NCBI GenBank assembly: GCA_902767005.1
Contig: CACXFY010000043.1
Span: forward strand, 1-6,621
Direction of reading: 5' to 3'
Source: an uncultured Erysipelotrichaceae bacterium
GTDB taxonomy: Bacteria > Bacillota_I > Bacilli_A > RF39 > UBA660
Length of the DNA: 6,621 nt
Shown: positions 5,557-6,621 of the stretch, piece by piece
Position numbering within the stretch: the stretch's first letter is position 1
How the letters are laid out: each line of letters opens with the position of its first letter
Notes under the pieces: model-generated
Seen by the model: the letters and a program-made list of their open reading frames with translations, nothing else
The model's database searches: none
What the model was told of the DNA's origin: nothing
Translations under genes and position numbers: made by a program

Positions 5557-6261
5557 ATGAAATTGGATATTGTTAATCTTAGTAAAAGTTTTGGTGATAA
5601 AGAAGTTTTAAAAGAAATAAGTTTTACTTTTGAAGAAGGTAAAATATATGGTCTTTTAGGTAGAAATGGTGCAGGTAAAACTACTTTATTTAATTGTTTA
5701 AATGGTGATATAGAATGTAGTGGCAATTTTTATTTAGAAGATGAATATGGTAAAAACAAATTAAATTATTCTGATATTGGTTATGTAGTTAGTACACCAA
5801 TAGTACCAGAGTTTTTAACTGCTAAAGAATTTTTAGAATTTTTCTTAGATATTAATAAAGATAAAATTACTGATTTAAAAGATATAGATTATTATTTTGA
5901 TTTTATTAAGATAGACAAAGAAGATCAAAATAAATTATTAAAAGATTATTCACATGGTATGAAGAATAAGATGCAGATGCTTATTAATATTATTAGTAAT
6001 CCAAAAGTAATACTATTAGATGAGCCTTTAACTAGTTTAGATATAGTAGTACAAGAAGATATGAAGAAAATGTTTAAAGATATAAAGAAAGATCATATTA
6101 TTATTTTTTCTACACATATTTTGGAACTTGCTACTGACTTATGTGATGAAATAGTAATTATTAACAATAAAGAACTAGAATTAGTTGAGAAAAATAATTT
6201 AGGTACTAAGAAATATAAAGATAAGATTATTAAAGCTTTAAAGGATGAGAAAAATGATTAA
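5557..6261 (+). CDS. ABC transporter ATP-binding protein (ABC-2/exporter type)
   Basis: This 234-residue cytoplasmic ATPase powers a membrane partner, probably the permease gene that overlaps it. Walker A is GRNGAGKTT (35-43), Walker B is VILLDEP (151-157, with D155 and catalytic E156), the D-loop is SLD (160-162) and the switch is H187 in STHILE. The signature is YSHGMKNKMQ (131-140), with SHGM where most families have SGGQ; this variant is common in ABC-2-type ATPases. The usual Q-loop glutamine is not evident: the segment reads IGYVVSTPIVPEFLT (74-88). The protein is short for an ABC ATPase, with little after the H-loop (about 45 residues), as in single-domain exporter subunits. The substrate is unknown. 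The gene has its own extended -10 promoter. The stop overlaps the next start by 8 nt, so the two are probably coupled. Confidence 0.93.
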   Translation: MKLDIVNLSKSFGDKEVLKEISFTFEEGKIYGLLGRNGAGKTTLFNCLNGDIECSGNFYLEDEYGKNKLNYSDIGYVVSTPIVPEFLTAKEFLEFFLDINKDKITDLKDIDYYFDFIKIDKEDQNKLLKDYSHGMKNKMQMLINIISNPKVILLDEPLTSLDIVVQEDMKKMFKDIKKDHIIIFSTHILELATDLCDEIVIINNKELELVEKNNLGTKKYKDKIIKALKDEKND

Positions 6262-6621
6262 TACTTTAAAAACATCTTTTAAAATAGATATGAGTTATGC
6301 TACTAATAGTTTTATTTATATACTTAGGAAATTACCTATTTTAAAAGATTTAATTACAGAAGATGCTTACACTAGTAAAGGATTAAAAAGATTTGTTAGA
6401 ATAATTAGTTTATTTTTGTCTTTTATTAAAATGTTAGCTTATAAATTTTTATATGTATTTATTATACTTGGTTTTGCTAATATATTAGGCGAGAGATTTG
6501 TTAGTTATAATTTTATTCATATATTCTTTATATTTACAGTACTCGGAATATTTATTAATAATAGATTATTAAATCCAAATAGTAAGAAATATTTTTCAGT
6601 AATACTATTTGGTATAGATGC
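6254..6621 (+). CDS. ABC transporter permease-like membrane protein (3' truncated)
   Basis: The frame opens at ATG 6254, inside the ATPase gene, and runs off the window after 122 complete codons. The first 47 residues are amphipathic and basic and include SFIYILRKLPILKDLI. They are followed by hydrophobic stretches at about 48-78 (one long or two short segments) and 84-102, as in an integral membrane protein. GGATGAG (6243-6249) may serve as a weak Shine-Dalgarno, and coupling to the ATPase would help. The overlap with an ATP-binding gene and the membrane segments support a permease subunit of the same exporter. I do not recognise a specific family, and the rest of the protein is outside the window. 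Confidence 0.75.
   Translation, partial: MINTLKTSFKIDMSYATNSFIYILRKLPILKDLITEDAYTSKGLKRFVRIISLFLSFIKMLAYKFLYVFIILGFANILGERFVSYNFIHIFFIFTVLGIFINNRLLNPNSKKYFSVILFGID

Noticed and set aside
5535..5726. A 63-residue minus-strand open frame opposite the ABC ATPase.
   Set aside because: It is antisense to a strongly supported gene covering the Walker A region; I see no Shine-Dalgarno or family match.

Overview
The window is A+T-rich throughout, with every supported gene on the + strand. AGA is the dominant arginine codon, the Shine-Dalgarno sites are strong, and the prepilin leader is of the Gram-positive style. These traits suggest a low-GC Firmicutes/Bacilli- or Tenericutes-like bacterium, perhaps an uncultured gut lineage; that placement is inference. 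All 12 tryptophans in the complete genes are TGG and no in-frame TGA occurs, so the standard bacterial code (TGA = stop) is favoured over the Mycoplasma code.

Region 1 (1-2797) reads as one transcription unit: the tail of an unrecognised helical protein, a membrane-anchored HExxH zinc metalloprotease with a Pro/Lys/Asn spacer, a Nudix hydrolase and a GalE-type nucleotide-sugar 4-epimerase. The Nudix and galE genes overlap by 4 nt, and a clear intrinsic terminator follows galE. The epimerase has cysteine at the position that gates UDP-GlcNAc use in characterised GalE enzymes. The unit therefore mixes cell-surface proteolysis with nucleotide-sugar metabolism.

Region 2 (2798-5533) is a single-gene unit. 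An extended -10 promoter overlaps a 16-bp perfect palindrome and drives an 874-residue protein. It begins with a textbook type IV prepilin leader, continues through three Ig-like modules and four tandem ~68-residue MBG-like repeats, and ends in a Cys-rich cap whose last residue is Cys. Its 24 cysteines fall into even-numbered groups, suggesting a disulfide-stabilised surface filament subunit or adhesin. This is the most unusual object in the window.

Region 3 (5502-6621) starts with a strong terminator that runs directly into another extended -10 promoter. That promoter drives a short ABC-transporter ATPase gene overlapping an ABC permease-like gene cut by the window edge.

The two promoters visible in the window share one compact design: TGnTATAAT, 15-18 nt to the ATG, and a GGTGAT-type Shine-Dalgarno close to the predicted transcript start. 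There are no tRNA or rRNA genes, CRISPR arrays or insertion sequences that I can support.
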